A stretch of 6,949 nucleotides of DNA from Bacillota bacterium (lineage in GTDB: Bacteria; Bacillota; Sulfobacillia; JAJZYS01; JAJYTV01): assembly GCA_021792885.1 (NCBI GenBank), contig JAJYTV010000094.1, positions 1-6,949 of the forward strand, read 5' to 3'. Positions 1-5,834 of the stretch are shown here, piece by piece; the stretch's first letter is position 1, and every line of letters begins with the position of its first letter. The notes beneath the pieces are model-generated. The model worked only from the letters and a program-made list of their open reading frames with translations, searched no databases and was not told where the DNA came from. Made by a program: the position numbers and the translations under genes.

Positions 1-9
1 TTCCGATCT
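1..9. other. Illumina adapter remnant at contig edge
   Basis: The first nine bases, TTCCGATCT, are identical to the 3' end of the standard TruSeq-type read adapter (which ends GCTCTTCCGATCT). They lie exactly at the window edge, where untrimmed adapter is expected. The match is short, but its position makes chance unlikely. These bases should probably not be treated as genomic, and the 10-bp palindrome GATCTAGATC spanning 5-14 would then be a junction artefact. Confidence 0.7.
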
Positions 10-130
10 AGATCCCCGAGGTCGATGAACACAAGCCGCATCTGATCGTTGCCCTCGCGCTCCATCCCTGCGAACCACCTCGACCTTCTCCTTCGACGCC
101 AAGGACAAGAACTCCTTGCTTCTACATGCG

Positions 131-162
131 AAGCCCCGCCGATCCGAAGATCGACGGGGCTT
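131..162 (-). terminator. Hairpin terminator downstream of acs
   Basis: The arms 131-144 and 149-162 form a 14-bp stem. Read on the minus strand, the only non-Watson-Crick pair is a G-U wobble and the loop is TTCG closed by C-G, a very stable tetraloop. On the plus strand the same position would be a C-A mismatch, so the structure fits minus-strand RNA best. It begins about 40 nt past the acs stop. A smaller hairpin (arms 185-189 and 196-200) lies directly after the stop. No real T-run follows on the minus strand, so this is an atypical intrinsic terminator or an mRNA-stabilising 3' end. Confidence 0.6.
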
Positions 163-200
163 TGTCAACAGACCCTCGCGGGAGCCGCCTTCCCGGGCGG

Positions 201-2270
201 TTACTTCGCGTGCATCTGACGGATCAGGTCGACCGTCTCGGGGTTCGAGAGGGTCGTCACGTCGCCGACGTCGTTGTTGTCGTTGGAGATGGCCGCCAGG
301 ATGCGGCGCATGATCTTCCCCGACCGCGTCTTCGGCAGGTCCGGCACGATCCAAACGGCACGCGGCTTTGCGATCGGCCCGATCTCCTTCGCGATCGCGT
401 CCGAGATCCGCTTGCGCAGCTCCTCGCTCGGCTCGATGTTCGGCCGCAGCGAGCAGTAGATCTCCGGCATGATGCCCTTGACCGCATCCTTCGCCGCCAC
501 GACGGCAGCCTCAGCGACCTCGGGCACCGTGAGCGCCGCGGACTCCAGCTCCTTGGTGCCTAGCCGGTGCCCTGCGACGTTGATCACGTCGTCGATGCGG
601 CCGAGGATGCGGTAATAGCCATCCGCCGCCTGCATCGCGCCGTCGCCCGCCATGTACGGCCAGTCGCGCCAGTCGGTGCTCTTCGGGTCCTTGTTGTACT
701 TGGCGAAGTAGGTGCGCACGAAGCGGTCCGGGTCCTTCCAGATCGTCTGGAACATGCCCGGCCACGGGTTGCGGATGCAGATGTTGCCCGCCTTGCCCGA
801 ACCGGCCGGCACCTCGTGGCCTTCCTCGTCGTAGATCACCGGGTGGATACCCGGCATGGCAGGTCCCGCGCTGCCCGGCTTCATCGGGTCGAGCGCCGGC
901 ATCGTCGTGATCAGGAACCCGCCCGTCTCGGTCTGCCACCACGTGTCGACGATCACGGCCTCCTTCTTGCCGATCACGTCGTAGTACCACTTCCATACAT
1001 CCGGCTCGATCGGCTCACCGACGGTCGTCATGTGCTTGAAGTGGTAGTTGTACTTCTCCGGCTCGCCGCCGCCCGCCTTGCGCAGCGCGCGGATCGCCGT
1101 CGGGGAGGTGTGGAAGATCGTGACGCCGAGTTCCTCTGCGACCCGCCAGGGTCGCCCCGCGTCCGGGTAGGTCGGCGTGCCCTCGTAGATCGTCGTGGAG
1201 GCCCCGAGCGCGAGCGGCCCGTAGACGATGTAGGAATGTCCGGTGATCCAGCCGATGTCCGCCATGCACCAGTACACGTCCTGCGGGTGGATGTCCTGGA
1301 CCATCTTCGACGTCCACGCGGCGTACGAGAGGTAGCCGCCGGTGCCGTGCTGGGCGCCCTTCGGGCGGCCGGTGGAACCGCTCGTGTACATGAGGAACAG
1401 CGGGTCCTCCGAACGCACCGAGACGGGCTCTACCCGCCGTCCGCGGTACTCCTTCAGGAGGTCGTTCACGACGTAGTCGCGCCCCTCCACGATCGGTGTC
1501 GGGCTCGAGTAGCGGCCCGGGTAGCGCTCGAAGACGAGCACCTTCTCCACGGCGTGCCCCTGGCTCTTCGAGTCCTCGTAGGCGATGTCCGCCTTCTCCT
1601 TGTGGTCGAGCAGCGCCCCGCTGCGGTAGTAGGAGTCCATCGTGATCAGGAGCTTCGACTCGGAGTCGACGATGCGGTCGGCTGCGGCCTTGCCGCTGAA
1701 GCCCGCGAACACGACCGAGTGGATCGCGCCGAGGCGCGCGCAGGCCAGCATCGCGACGGCCAGCTCCGGCACCATCGGCATGTGGATCGTGACGCGGTCG
1801 CCCTGCTTGATGCCGGCGAAGTCGCGCAAGAGCGCCGCAAACTCGTTCACGCGCACCCACAGTTCGCGGTAGGTTACGTGCTCGATCGCCTCGTGCTCAG
1901 GCTCCGGTACGAAATGGATCGCCGTCTTGTTGCTGTGCTCCGCAAGGTGCCGGTCGACACAGTTGTAGGACGCGTTCAGGCGTCCGCCGACAAACCATTT
2001 CCAAAAAGGCGCGTTCGAGGTGTCGAGCACCTTGTCCCAGCGCTGGTCCCACGTCAGAAGGTCCGCATACGCCTCGAAGCACTGCGGGAAGTTCTCGAGG
2101 CTGAACTGCTTGCGGACGTCCTTGTCCTGCAGGTTCGCCTGCGCCACGAAGCTGGCGGGGGGTTGAAGGTAGGACTCTTCTCCCCAGTGGACTGCAATTT
2201 CAGCTTCGGAGACGCCCGAGGTCTCGTCGCTCAATCCATGACCCCCTTGTCCGAAATGAATGGTCTCCAC
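201..2270 (-). CDS. acs: Acetyl-CoA synthetase, AMP-forming (acetate-CoA ligase)
   Basis: It activates acetate to acetyl-AMP with ATP and then transfers the acetyl group to CoA, in the cytoplasm, feeding acetate into central metabolism. Counting from the chosen GTG (689 aa), the ANL-superfamily motifs appear in order: ATP-binding loop YTSGSTGRPKG (295-305); TWWQTETGG with the Trp that limits the acyl pocket to acetate (Trp 444-445); the Asp of AGDGA (543); hinge GRIDD (Arg 558); GHRLGT (568-573); and PKTRSGK with catalytic Lys652, the lysine that Pat-type acetyltransferases modify in this family. The start is GTG at 2270, preceded by AAAGGAG (2276-2282) at 5-nt spacing. A TTG at 2234 (677 aa) also has a good site, AAGGGGGT. 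The frame stays open to 2561, but that extension resembles no Acs N-terminus. Two oddities are AQHGTGG after the P-loop, where VLHTTGG is usual, and about 12 extra residues (NKDPKSTDWRDWP) before the AGDG motif compared with the Salmonella enzyme as remembered. The gene is divergent from the peptidase gene. Confidence 0.95.
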   Translation of the reverse strand: METIHFGQGGHGLSDETSGVSEAEIAVHWGEESYLQPPASFVAQANLQDKDVRKQFSLENFPQCFEAYADLLTWDQRWDKVLDTSNAPFWKWFVGGRLNASYNCVDRHLAEHSNKTAIHFVPEPEHEAIEHVTYRELWVRVNEFAALLRDFAGIKQGDRVTIHMPMVPELAVAMLACARLGAIHSVVFAGFSGKAAADRIVDSESKLLITMDSYYRSGALLDHKEKADIAYEDSKSQGHAVEKVLVFERYPGRYSSPTPIVEGRDYVVNDLLKEYRGRRVEPVSVRSEDPLFLMYTSGSTGRPKGAQHGTGGYLSYAAWTSKMVQDIHPQDVYWCMADIGWITGHSYIVYGPLALGASTTIYEGTPTYPDAGRPWRVAEELGVTIFHTSPTAIRALRKAGGGEPEKYNYHFKHMTTVGEPIEPDVWKWYYDVIGKKEAVIVDTWWQTETGGFLITTMPALDPMKPGSAGPAMPGIHPVIYDEEGHEVPAGSGKAGNICIRNPWPGMFQTIWKDPDRFVRTYFAKYNKDPKSTDWRDWPYMAGDGAMQAADGYYRILGRIDDVINVAGHRLGTKELESAALTVPEVAEAAVVAAKDAVKGIMPEIYCSLRPNIEPSEELRKRISDAIAKEIGPIAKPRAVWIVPDLPKTRSGKIMRRILAAISNDNNDVGDVTTLSNPETVDLIRQMHAK

Positions 2271-2498
2271 GCGAACTCCTTTGGGAGGAACGTGGCGTTG
2301 GACTCCGCAGGACGCTGCGATGTCCCTTCGCGCCCGCACCGCCTTCGACCTTCTCAGTCCAGGCAGCCGCGGCAGGATGCGCGCAGGCATCCGAGAACAC
2401 GCACGTAGGTTGGTCGACGACGCGGCTGACGCTCCTTCCCCGGCATCCCACCCTCCTTGTGCTGCTGAGGTCATTCGATCCAGACCGCCGACCTCCTC

Positions 2499-2526
2499 TT
2501 TACACCATATGGTGACGAAATAGATG
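2499..2526 (+). promoter_or_regulatory. Possible promoter of the S53 peptidase gene
   Basis: TTTACA (2499-2504, five of six to the -35 consensus) is followed after 16 nt by TAGATG (2521-2526, only three of six to the -10 consensus). It lies about 75 bp before the peptidase start. The palindrome 2503-2514 overlaps the -35 element and spacer, so a protein bound there would compete with polymerase. The weak -10 makes this a low-confidence call. Confidence 0.25.
2503..2514. promoter_or_regulatory. Perfect 12-bp palindrome, candidate operator in the divergent promoter region
   Basis: CACCATATGGTG is exactly self-complementary, with the dyad between 2508 and 2509. It lies 232 bp from the acs start and 87 bp from the peptidase start. 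A dimeric regulator bound here could control either or both genes. It has no spacer loop, so a DNA operator is more likely than an RNA hairpin. I do not recognise the regulator. Confidence 0.4.
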
Positions 2527-2601
2527 GTAGGCCCCTGGGGGATCGCCTGCCGGCGCCGCATACGGTGAACCAGGCCTCAACTACCGTTCGGAGGGATCTC
2601 T

Positions 2602-4041
2602 ATGCCATTGGTTTCGATCGGAGGACACGCTCCCCGTTCCGGCGGCCGCCCGGTGGCGCGCGATCGCCGCCTGCAGCTTGCCCTCGTGCTGGAGCATGCG
2701 GGCGCCGATCTCGGTGCGGGCGCGCTCTCCAGCCTCCTGCGCCACCTCGGCGCCGCCGGACTCGCCACAGAAGCACCGGATCTCAGAGCCGGCGTCATCT
2801 TCGCCGCGGGCGAAGCGGCGGCGGTGGAACGCGCGTTCGGGGTCTCCCTGCGCGAGGATGAGCGCGGCGGGTACGCCCCGGATCGCGAGCCCGCTCTGCC
2901 GCGCAGCCTCGCGGCGGCGGTCCTCTCCGTCGTCGGGCTGACGAACGACGTGCGCGGCCGGCGCGCCGCGCACGCCTTCCGTGCGGATGCAGCTCAGGAG
3001 GGCTATCGGCCGGACGAGATCGCGCAGGCCTACGCCTACGACCAGCTGCCGCAGGGCACGGGGCGCGCGGTGCTGCTCGAGTTCGGCTCCGGTTACCGCC
3101 AGTCCGACATCGACCTCTTCTGCATGGAGATGGGCCTCCCCCGCCTGCAGCCCACGGTGCAGCGCATCGCCCGCGGCACGGTGGACCCGGGTCTGCAGCC
3201 TTCCGACCTCGAAGCCACCCTCGACCTCGAATGGCTCTGGGCCGCCGCGCAGGGCGGCGAGGTCTACTTCCTCGAGGCGCCTCCGGGCGCGGACGACGCG
3301 GCCTTCAGCGTCTACGTCGTGGACGCCTTGCGCTCCGCGCTTGCCCTGAGTCCCGACGTCGTGTCGATCAGCTACGGGGATGGCGAACTGCTCTTCCCGC
3401 CCGCCGAACTGCAGGCGATCGACCGGCTCCTGCAGCGCCTCGGGGCTGCAGGGGCCGACACCTTCATCGCGTCGGGCGACCAGGGCGCCTATGGCCTGCA
3501 TTCCCCCGGCGGTCCGCCCATCGCCCAGGTCGACGCTCCCGCCTGCGTGCCGCACGCGATCGCCGTCGGCGGCACCCACCTTGTCCTCCAGCCGGACGGC
3601 AGCATCGTCGAGACGGGCTGGACGGACATCGCACAGAACGGCGCAAGCGGCGGCGGATTCAGTCAGGTGTTCACGGCCCTTGCGGACCAGCTGCCCTTCC
3701 TGCCGCAGGGAAGCACCGGACGCGGCGTTCCGGACATCGCCCTGAACGCGGACCCACTGACGGGCTATGCGGTCGTCTTCCAGGCGCAGATGTCCGTCGT
3801 CGGCGGCACCAGCGTCGCCGCGCCGGTCGCGGCAGGCGCCGCGCTGCGCGTGCGTGCGGCGGTCGGCCGGAAGGCGCTCTTCCCGGTCATCTACAGCCTG
3901 CCCGCGGCAGCATTCCGAGACATCGTCCAAGGGAACAACAGCTATGCGGGGGTGCAGGGCTACCAGTGCGGTCCGGGATGGGATCCCGTGACGGGGCGGG
4001 GCGCGCCGCTCTTTGCAGAGATCGCGACCGTGCTGGGCTGA
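2602..4041 (+). CDS. S53 family (sedolisin/kumamolisin-like) serine-carboxyl peptidase proenzyme
   Basis: This is a 479-residue peptidase of the S53 family, whose members are acid-active and self-activate by removing an N-terminal propeptide. Residues ~23-116 look like a pro-kumamolisin domain, including VERAFGVSL and the closing VVGLTNDVRGR. The catalytic domain starts near 133 (GYRPDEIAQAY). The expected residues are all present: Glu204 and Asp208 (EATLD), oxyanion Asp293 (SGDQG), nucleophile Ser404 (GGTSVAAP). The calcium site is Asp440-Ile441 with GPGWDP (Gly457, Gly459, Asp461). The Glu204 to Ser404 spacing of 200 equals that of kumamolisin (E78 to S278). The position matching kumamolisin Trp129 is Tyr258 (SISYGD). 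There is no hydrophobic signal peptide; kumamolisins I remember also begin with a polar stretch like the GGHAPR here, so the export route is unclear. The propeptide is shorter than in Bacillus kumamolisin. The start is ATG with GGAGGG (2590-2595) six bases upstream. Substrate is unknown. Confidence 0.93.
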   Translation: MPLVSIGGHAPRSGGRPVARDRRLQLALVLEHAGADLGAGALSSLLRHLGAAGLATEAPDLRAGVIFAAGEAAAVERAFGVSLREDERGGYAPDREPALPRSLAAAVLSVVGLTNDVRGRRAAHAFRADAAQEGYRPDEIAQAYAYDQLPQGTGRAVLLEFGSGYRQSDIDLFCMEMGLPRLQPTVQRIARGTVDPGLQPSDLEATLDLEWLWAAAQGGEVYFLEAPPGADDAAFSVYVVDALRSALALSPDVVSISYGDGELLFPPAELQAIDRLLQRLGAAGADTFIASGDQGAYGLHSPGGPPIAQVDAPACVPHAIAVGGTHLVLQPDGSIVETGWTDIAQNGASGGGFSQVFTALADQLPFLPQGSTGRGVPDIALNADPLTGYAVVFQAQMSVVGGTSVAAPVAAGAALRVRAAVGRKALFPVIYSLPAAAFRDIVQGNNSYAGVQGYQCGPGWDPVTGRGAPLFAEIATVLG

Positions 4042-4046
4042 CACTT

Positions 4047-4073
4047 TACAATGCATAGCGTAGGCGGTACGCT
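4047..4073 (+). promoter_or_regulatory. Candidate promoter and operator for the ene-reductase operon
   Basis: TACAAT (4047-4052, one mismatch to TATAAT) begins six bases after the peptidase stop. Transcription would start near 4059. A perfect inverted repeat, AGCGTA (4057-4062), loop GGCGG, TACGCT (4068-4073), straddles that point. This is the usual place for a repressor operator, or it would form a 5'-end hairpin in the mRNA. No good -35 hexamer is visible; the expected position (GCGACC, 4024-4029) is poor. It could also be a weak terminator of the peptidase gene, but only TT and then CCCC follow the stem. Confidence 0.45.
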
Positions 4074-4100
4074 TCCCCGCGTGAGGAGGAATCACCGCCG

Positions 4101-5120
4101 ATGGCTCACCTCTTCGATCCCTTCGAAAGCCGCCGCCTGCAATTGCGCAACCGGATCGTGATGTCGCCCATGTGCCAGTATTCCGCGCCCGAAGACGGAA
4201 CGGTCACCGAGTGGCACCTCGTCCACTACGGGGCACGCGCCGTCGGCGGCGTCGGTCTCGTGATGCTCGAGATGACCCAGGTGGCGCCGAACGGGCGCCT
4301 GAGCCCCGCAGACCTCGGGATCTGGGACGACGCCCAGATCCCCGGCCTGCGCCGTCTCGCCGACTTCGTCCACTCGCAGGGAGCGCCGATCGGCGTCCAG
4401 CTCGGGCACGCCGGCCGCAAGGCCGATCCCGTGTTCGACGCCGTCGGCCCTTCCGCGATCGCCTTCTCCGACCACTACCGCGTGCCCCTGGCGCTCGACA
4501 CCAAGGGCATCGCCACCGTGATCGACCAGTTCGCGCAGGGCGCGCACCGCGCGCTCGAGGCGGGCTTCGACATGGTCGAGCTGCACGGTGCCCACGGCTA
4601 CCTCCTGCACCAGTTCCTCTCGCCGATCAGCAACCGCCGCGACGACGGGTACGGCGGGGACCTCAGCGGCAGGATGCGCCTCCTCCTCGAGGTGGCGGAC
4701 GCCGTGCGCAACGTCCTGCCGCAGGACATGCCCGTCTGGGCCCGCCTCTCGATGCTCGAAGCCGGCGCCCCGGGCGGCTACCCGCTGGAGGACACGCTCG
4801 AGGCGGCGCGCCGCCTGCACGCCCACGGCATCGACCTGATCGACTGCACCACGGGCGGCAACGCGCCTGTCACGGAGCCCGAGTTCCCCGGCTTCCGCCT
4901 GCCGCTCTCCGCGGCGGTGAAGGCGGCCGGTGTCCCCGCGATGCCGGTCGGCCACATGGACTACCCGCAACTCGCGGACGCCGCGATCTCCAGCGGGCAG
5001 GCGGACCTCGTCGCGCTCGCGCGCGGGCTCCTTCGCAACCCCCACTGGGCGCTCGCGGCGCAGCAGGCGCTACACGTCGAGCCGACGCCGCCCATCCAGT
5101 ACCGCCGCGCCTACCGCTGA
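4101..5120 (+). CDS. namA: Class III old yellow enzyme, YqjM/NamA-type NADPH-dependent ene-reductase
   Basis: This is a cytoplasmic FMN flavoprotein (339 aa, against about 338 for Bacillus YqjM) that reduces activated C=C bonds of enones or other electrophiles with NADPH. It is one TIM-barrel domain. The class III marks are visible: SPMCQYS with redox-tuning Cys25 and Tyr27; QLGHAGRK (100-107) at the flavin; the substrate-binding pair His162/His165 followed by Tyr167 in HGAHGYLLHQFLSP; Arg215; RGLLRNPHW with Arg308 near the FMN phosphate; and the C-terminal IQYRRAYR, where Arg335/336 matches the arginine finger YqjM lends to the neighbouring subunit's active site. The start is ATG with AGGAGG (4084-4089), at a rather long 11-nt spacing. 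It is the first gene of a probable three-gene unit. The physiological substrate cannot be read from sequence; detoxification of electrophiles is the usual suggestion for the family. Confidence 0.93.
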   Translation: MAHLFDPFESRRLQLRNRIVMSPMCQYSAPEDGTVTEWHLVHYGARAVGGVGLVMLEMTQVAPNGRLSPADLGIWDDAQIPGLRRLADFVHSQGAPIGVQLGHAGRKADPVFDAVGPSAIAFSDHYRVPLALDTKGIATVIDQFAQGAHRALEAGFDMVELHGAHGYLLHQFLSPISNRRDDGYGGDLSGRMRLLLEVADAVRNVLPQDMPVWARLSMLEAGAPGGYPLEDTLEAARRLHAHGIDLIDCTTGGNAPVTEPEFPGFRLPLSAAVKAAGVPAMPVGHMDYPQLADAAISSGQADLVALARGLLRNPHWALAAQQALHVEPTPPIQYRRAYR

Positions 5121-5125
5121 GAGGA

Positions 5126-5168
5126 GGACTCCTGCCGCATCGCGAAGGAGCGGGCAGGAGGCGAGTCC
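5126..5168 (+). promoter_or_regulatory. Hairpin masking the Shine-Dalgarno site of the HAD gene
   Basis: GGACTCCTGCC (5126-5136) is complementary to GGCAGGAG (5153-5160) plus TCC (5166-5168), leaving a five-base bulge in the 3' arm and a 16-nt loop. The 3' arm contains the AGGAGG site (5156-5161) used by the TTG start at 5169. The 5' arm begins five bases after the ene-reductase stop, so a ribosome finishing that gene would cover or melt it. This layout fits translational coupling of the two genes. No T-run follows, so it is not a convincing terminator. Confidence 0.5.
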
Positions 5169-5834
5169 TTGGCACTCGCGCTGTTCGACCTCGACCGCAC
5201 CTTGATCGACGGCTACGCGTACGCACGGCTCATGCCGCAGCTGTGGCGCCGCGGCATCCGCCGCAGCGGCCTCGTCCGGCTCGTGGGCCGTCTTCTCGTG
5301 TCCCGGTCCACCTCGCGTGCTCCGCTGAGCGGCTGGTGGCCGCAGGCCTTCGCCCGCTACCTTTCCGGTCTGGCGCCGGAGGATATCGCGGACGCCTGCG
5401 CCATCGCCGCAGCGCGGGTGCGCGACGGCCTGCGCCCTGCCCTCGCGCAGGAGCTTCGGGATCTCCGCGCGGCGGGAGACGAGCTCTGGCTCGTCACCGC
5501 GACCGTCCACCCGCTGGCTGAGCCGGTGGCGGCCGCGCTAGGCTTCCAAGAATGCCTCGCGACGCGCGTCGCGACGGAGGGCGGGCGCTTTCGCGGCGTC
5601 CTCGACGGTCCGACCTGCCGCGGGCCGGAGAAGCTCGCGCGCGTGCGCGAGCGCCTTAGAGAGCGCGGCCTCGAGGACGCGCTCGCGAACGCGCGCTACT
5701 ACGCCGACGGCAAGGAGGACCTGCCGCTCCTGCTTGCCGTCGGAGAGCCGGTCGCCGTCTGCCCAGACACGGGCCTCCTACCGGTCGCGACGGCCCGCGG
5801 CATGCGCATCCTGGGCGCGCCGCGCGAGCGATGA
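5169..5834 (+). CDS. HAD-superfamily hydrolase, subfamily IB (phosphoserine phosphatase-like)
   Basis: This is a predicted cytoplasmic Mg-dependent phosphatase of 221 aa. The four HAD motifs are present. Motif I is FDLDRTL, with nucleophile Asp7 and acid/base Asp9. Motif II is LVTAT (Thr110). The motif III lysine is Lys155 in CRGPEKLARV. Motif IV is YYADGKEDLPLL, with Asp180 and Asp184 for the metal. The segment 17-90 is the helical C1 cap typical of subfamily IB. The tail VGEPVAVCPD matches the usual VGxPVAVNPD of this group, with Cys for Asn. The start is TTG, supported by AGGAGG (5156-5161) seven bases upstream and by motif I falling at the very N-terminus. It lies 48 bp after the ene-reductase gene and overlaps the next gene by four bases. 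The substrate is not predictable: the subfamily includes phosphoserine phosphatases and many uncharacterised proteins. Confidence 0.88.
   Translation: MALALFDLDRTLIDGYAYARLMPQLWRRGIRRSGLVRLVGRLLVSRSTSRAPLSGWWPQAFARYLSGLAPEDIADACAIAAARVRDGLRPALAQELRDLRAAGDELWLVTATVHPLAEPVAAALGFQECLATRVATEGGRFRGVLDGPTCRGPEKLARVRERLRERGLEDALANARYYADGKEDLPLLLAVGEPVAVCPDTGLLPVATARGMRILGAPRER

Larger units (their letters stand above)
2271..2601. other. Divergent intergenic region between acs and the S53 peptidase gene
   Basis: These 331 bp separate two outward-reading genes and must hold both promoters. I see a perfect 12-bp palindrome (2503-2514), a possible plus-strand promoter overlapping it, and the acs ribosome site (2276-2282). 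A 30-codon minus-strand reading frame (2446 to 2354) has an AAGGAGG site five bases upstream of its ATG, but nothing else supports it. No clear sigma-70 promoter for acs was found on the minus strand. The acs frame is open through most of this stretch, which I attribute to high GC. Confidence 0.7.

Noticed and set aside
1..130. Possible partial gene at the left edge (for example a minus-strand start at 65)
   Set aside because: Several frames are open over this short distance, none has a recognisable product or a decisive ribosome site, and the first nine bases are probably adapter.
567..2408. 613-codon open frame on the plus strand opposite acs
   Set aside because: It lies wholly antisense to a gene with complete Acs motifs, its translation is dominated by Arg, Val, His and Asp without recognisable domains, and long antisense frames are expected in high-GC DNA.
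2271..2561. Upstream extension of the acs frame to an ATG at 2561 (97 extra residues)
   Set aside because: The extension has no Acs-like sequence, would make the protein far longer than the usual ~650 residues, runs through the palindrome and intergenic DNA, and the upstream ATGs lack well-placed ribosome sites.
2581..4095. 504-codon minus-strand frame opposite the S53 peptidase
   Set aside because: It is a shadow of a gene with intact catalytic motifs; the product is low-complexity and has no recognisable domain.
4092..5045. Long frames overlapping the ene-reductase (minus 4092-5045 and plus 4172-5521)
   Set aside because: Both conflict with the full-length YqjM-type gene and encode Arg/Pro-rich or Val/Glu/Asp-rich shadows without motifs.
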